DNA of 19,513 nucleotides from JBOHHM01 sp050725495 (lineage in GTDB: Bacteria; Pseudomonadota; Gammaproteobacteria; Burkholderiales; Burkholderiaceae_C), in NCBI GenBank assembly GCA_050725495.1, contig JBOHHM010000208.1:1-19513 (forward strand), written 5' to 3'. The first letter of the stretch is position 1, and every line of letters starts with the position of its first letter. The notes beneath the pieces were generated by a model. The model did not search any database, was not told the origin of the DNA, and saw only the letters and a list, made by a program, of their open reading frames with translations. Positions 17,839-19,513 of this stretch are shown here, one piece after another. The translations under genes and the position numbers were made by a program.

Positions 17839-18335
17839 ACTGGCTGGCACGGCTGAAAAAAACTGAATGTGTGCCTGAGTCTGACACTACAAAACCTACG
17901 AAACCCTCTTTTGTAGGTTTCGTAGCCCCCATATCTGAGCCTTTTCAACAAGCAGGGGGCCGCACGCCGCCTATGTGGCACATCGCCGAAACGTTCGGCC
18001 GCTGCCTGCAGCGGGAAGAACATTACGACTTTCCGATGTTCGACCCGGACGGCGACGGCTATTCCGCCTATCTGTTTGGCTGCGGCGGCGTGTGGGTCGG
18101 CGCCTGCTGCTTCTGCGACATGGCGCACGCGGGCATCGCTACACCCGTGCCGTGGATGCTCGAATGGGTATGGATTCATCCGTTTTGCCGCCGCAAAGGA
18201 CTGCTCTCGAAGGCCTGGCCGCAGTTCGAGCGCGAGCATGGCGAGTTCCTCATCCAAGCGCCGCTGTCGCTCGCGATGGAGCGCTTTCTTGAAAAGCGGG
18301 GCGTGGCGCAAGAGCGGATCGTGGTATTGCGGTAG
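17835..18335 (+). CDS. GNAT-like small protein following the primase gene
   Basis: Protein of 166 residues, translationally coupled to the primase-like gene (ATGA overlap). The C-terminal half contains VWIHPFCRRKGLL (112-124), which resembles the acetyl-CoA-binding motif A of GNAT acyltransferases (P-x-x-R-R-x-G), followed by a helix and APLSLAMERFLEKRG (142-156), the usual last GNAT helix. A cysteine cluster (C83, C91, C92, C94) is unusual and could bind metal. Residues 18-31, TKPTKPSFVGFVAP, are encoded by an array of repeated 9-mers. The family call is tentative: the domain is short and no substrate is evident. Its place behind a replication gene suggests a role within the element. Confidence 0.6.
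   Translation: MNWLARLKKTECVPESDTTKPTKPSFVGFVAPISEPFQQAGGRTPPMWHIAETFGRCLQREEHYDFPMFDPDGDGYSAYLFGCGGVWVGACCFCDMAHAGIATPVPWMLEWVWIHPFCRRKGLLSKAWPQFEREHGEFLIQAPLSLAMERFLEKRGVAQERIVVLR
17887..17925. repeat. Tandem-plus-inverted 9-mer array forming an 18-bp imperfect stem
   Basis: CTACAAAAC (17887-17895) and CTACGAAAC (17896-17904) abut as direct repeats. After CCT, CTTTTGTAG (17908-17916) and GTTTCGTAG (17917-17925) abut in inverted orientation. In RNA, 17887-17904 pairs with 17908-17925 through 15 Watson-Crick pairs and one G-U pair, with two mismatches and a 3-nt loop. The array lies 52 nt inside the GNAT-like gene, directly after the replication gene. Confidence 0.75.
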
Positions 18336-18404
18336 CAGCACCGCTGCGTCAATGTTGCATTATTTGGGGCTGGTCCGGTTCCCGGCGTTGCGCGCAAGGC
18401 GGGG

Positions 18405-18980
18405 TCAGTTTTGCTTCGATCTGAGTTGAAGCCGCTGTAGCAAGGTCCGCAGGTCCCTAACAGACTTTTCTTTTTTCTGTTGGGCTTTGCCAGATTCCAG
18501 CATTATGCGAAGTCGCATTTCTGAACCACCACGAAAGACCTCCTTATCGGCCCACTCGGCGAGAATGATGGTTGTGCGCGCTGCTACGAGTCCCCGCCCT
18601 GCCTCAATCAACCTGTCCTCGATTTCGACGAGCCATTTAACCTCGTCCATTGTAAGTTGTGGTTCCCGCTTTAGCGGGTCCACCACAGCTTTTCGGAGTA
18701 CGTCAACTTTGGCTTCGTCCAGGACTATCGATCTGATGAATTCCTGAGTGTTTTTGTCCAGACGACGAAAGCCATCTCGGCTGAAGTAGGGATCAAGGTC
18801 TTGAAGGGCTCTCATCGTTTCGTCGAGACGATCGCCCTCAATTTGGTCCACCAGCTGGAGGGCTTTCTCGATTGATAACTCGCTCGACGAAATAGCGATG
18901 CCCGTTTGTCCCATCAAGGCAATCGCGAAGAGCAGCACACCGCAAATCGCGGCGAGAGATCGTCGTTTCATGGCTTCCAT
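18405..18980 (-). CDS. Exported protein of unknown function
   Basis: I do not recognise this 191-residue protein. It begins MEAMKRRSLAAICGVLLFAIA, a clear signal peptide with probable cleavage near GIAISS (no lipobox cysteine), and the mature part is charged and almost wholly helical. It contains DLDPYFSRDGFRRLDKNTQEF, a WLVEIEDRLIEAGRGL segment and a Lys/Arg/Gln-rich tail ending LRSKQN. The ATG at 18980 is chosen because GGAGG lies 5 nt upstream; starts at 19028 and 18992 lack this. The gene is on the opposite strand to the replication module, is more AT-rich than its neighbours and converges on the GNAT-like gene, so it looks like cargo. A candidate promoter with an overlapping palindrome lies upstream. 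Confidence 0.7.
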   Translation of the reverse strand: MEAMKRRSLAAICGVLLFAIALMGQTGIAISSSELSIEKALQLVDQIEGDRLDETMRALQDLDPYFSRDGFRRLDKNTQEFIRSIVLDEAKVDVLRKAVVDPLKREPQLTMDEVKWLVEIEDRLIEAGRGLVAARTTIILAEWADKEVFRGGSEMRLRIMLESGKAQQKKEKSVRDLRTLLQRLQLRSKQN

Positions 18981-19089
18981 GGCCACCTCCATTCGCGGGC
19001 TAACGCCGCAAGCAGGCCGGCGGTGCATCGAACGCGGGCGTCATCTGCAGCGGATTTCATGCCCGTCTGCGACGCACGCCCTATTTGTG

Positions 19090-19120
19090 ATTGTAGTTTT
19101 TCCAAACGTTCAGTGAACGT
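19090..19120 (-). promoter_or_regulatory. Candidate promoter with overlapping operator for the exported protein gene
   Basis: On the minus strand, TTCACT (plus 19112-19117) and TACAAT (plus 19090-19095) are separated by 16 bp, a plausible -35/-10 pair about 110 bp upstream of the ATG. A perfect inverted repeat, ACGTTC-AGT-GAACGT (19106-19120), covers the -35 element, as a repressor site would. The sequences are seen; function is inferred. Confidence 0.4.
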
Positions 19121-19132
19121 AGACGAGAAGCG

Positions 19133-19146
19133 ACGGCTGCAGCCGT
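19133..19146. repeat. Perfect 14-bp palindrome
   Basis: ACGGCTGCAGCCGT is a perfect dyad in the 245 bp gap between the two minus-strand genes, 13 bp beyond the ACGTTC/GAACGT palindrome. It may be a second operator or part of a terminator for the upstream minus-strand gene, but no T-run follows it on either strand. Confidence 0.35.
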
Positions 19147-19225
19147 GCGAACACGCGAGCGAAGACCCACGCTGCCTCGGAAAGAAGGCGAAATGCCGGA
19201 ATAAACCCGGATTCGCGGGCGGTAA

Positions 19226-19513
19226 TTACAAGGCGTTCACATCGGCCAACTGTGGCGCCGTTCGCTGCCGATCCAGCTCCGCCAGCCGCGCCATCAGCTC
19301 GGCGTCCGAAAGCTGGGCTATGTGTACCGCGATGGGCGCGTCAGTCGTCAGCTCTTCCGTATAGCCGCAGAGCCTCGCCAGCATTACGAGCGCCTGTACC
19401 CACCGATCCGGATGCTTGTTCGCAAACGCCTGGAGTGCTTCGCAAGTAGGCGCGACGCTCAAGAAGAGTGCGAGGATTTCCCGGAATGGTTCACGGTCGT
19501 AAGCCGCCACCGC
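19226..19513 (-). CDS. Phage small-terminase-like hypothetical protein (cut by the right edge)
   Basis: The frame is open to the window edge, so the N-terminus may be missing; a GTG at 19510 is the first start codon inside the window but cannot be confirmed. The visible 94 or more residues include PFREILALFLSVAPTCEA, then ANKHPDRWVQALVMLARLCG and finally AQLSDAELMARLAELDRQRT. The pattern of an N-terminal helical part, P-D-R-W-x-Q-A and a C-terminal S-D-A-E-L-x-x-x-L-x-x-L-D tail is one I associate with small terminase-like proteins of phages and islands, but this is recollection, not a search. If right, it would recognise DNA for packaging. It is transcribed towards the exported protein gene, 245 bp away. 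Confidence 0.5.
   Translation of the reverse strand, partial: AVAAYDREPFREILALFLSVAPTCEALQAFANKHPDRWVQALVMLARLCGYTEELTTDAPIAVHIAQLSDAELMARLAELDRQRTAPQLADVNAL

Larger units (their letters stand above)
12567..19513. mobile_element. Integrated mobile genetic element at tRNA-Lys (right end beyond the window)
   Basis: The element is bounded on the left by the tRNA-Lys scar. It carries a tyrosine integrase, an unrecognised integrase-coupled gene, an AlpA-like excisionase, a Toprim/DUF3987 replication protein, a GNAT-like gene and two opposite-strand genes, one resembling small terminase subunits. Base composition shifts to more AT-rich stretches (for example 12600-12760 and 18405-19000) than the dense GC-rich core genes. 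The integration and replication module plus a possible packaging gene suggests a satellite-like or phage-derived island. No capsid, tail or conjugation gene is visible, and the right boundary is not in the window. Confidence 0.85.

Noticed and set aside
18388..18397. TTGCGCGCAA palindrome between convergent genes as a terminator
   Set aside because: The perfect dyad is only 10 bp with no unpaired loop. The extended GC-rich stem has mismatches and no T-run follows.
18906..19364. Plus-strand 152-codon frame antisense to the exported orphan and terminase-like gene
   Set aside because: No ribosome binding site or recognisable domain. The minus-strand gene has a signal peptide and a good Shine-Dalgarno site.

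Overview
The window reads as a GC-rich betaproteobacterial chromosome, most likely order Burkholderiales and plausibly family Comamonadaceae. This rests on the gene content and order (smc divergent from dapC-dapD-pilU-dapE-prmB-yheS) and on protein features recognised by eye; no database search was possible. An integrated mobile element occupies the right-hand third.

Core region, left (1-10153). The minus strand carries the N-terminal three quarters of smc, running off the left edge. Divergently, six plus-strand genes are packed almost without gaps: dapC and dapD (succinylase branch of lysine/diaminopimelate synthesis), a PilU-type pilus ATPase, dapE (third step of the same branch), prmB (methylates ribosomal protein L3) and a YheS-type ABC-F protein. 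The last four are joined by 1-4 nt stop/start overlaps, so the cluster is probably one transcript. dapE and prmB each contain an AT-richer patch that looks like a small dispersed repeat absorbed in frame.

Core region, right (10154-12566). Loosely spaced single genes: a small BON-domain lipoprotein, a 75-residue minus-strand hypothetical, an exported M28-type metallopeptidase and a GYD-domain protein with a strong ribosome binding site and a hairpin behind it.

Mobile element (12567 to the window end). At 12567-12612 lies the 3' half of a tRNA-Lys(UUU) on the minus strand, cut in the anticodon loop and with no 5' half next to it. This is the expected scar of site-specific integration, so the intact tRNA should lie at the other end, beyond the window. 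Rightward follow repeated octamers (candidate integrase arm sites), a P4-type tyrosine integrase, an unrecognised protein translationally coupled to it, an AlpA-like excisionase/regulator, a small hypothetical, a large Toprim/DUF3987 primase-like replication protein and a small GNAT-like protein whose 5' end holds a striking repeat array. Two opposite-strand genes follow: an exported orphan and a protein resembling small phage terminase subunits, cut by the right edge. The layout (int, AlpA, primase, possible packaging gene) suggests a phage-satellite-like or phage-derived island rather than a conjugative element, but no capsid, terminase large subunit or conjugation gene is visible to settle this.

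The most unusual structures are the 9-mer repeat array at 17887-17925, the hairpin covering the alpA ribosome binding site, and the palindrome inside the dapE coding region.
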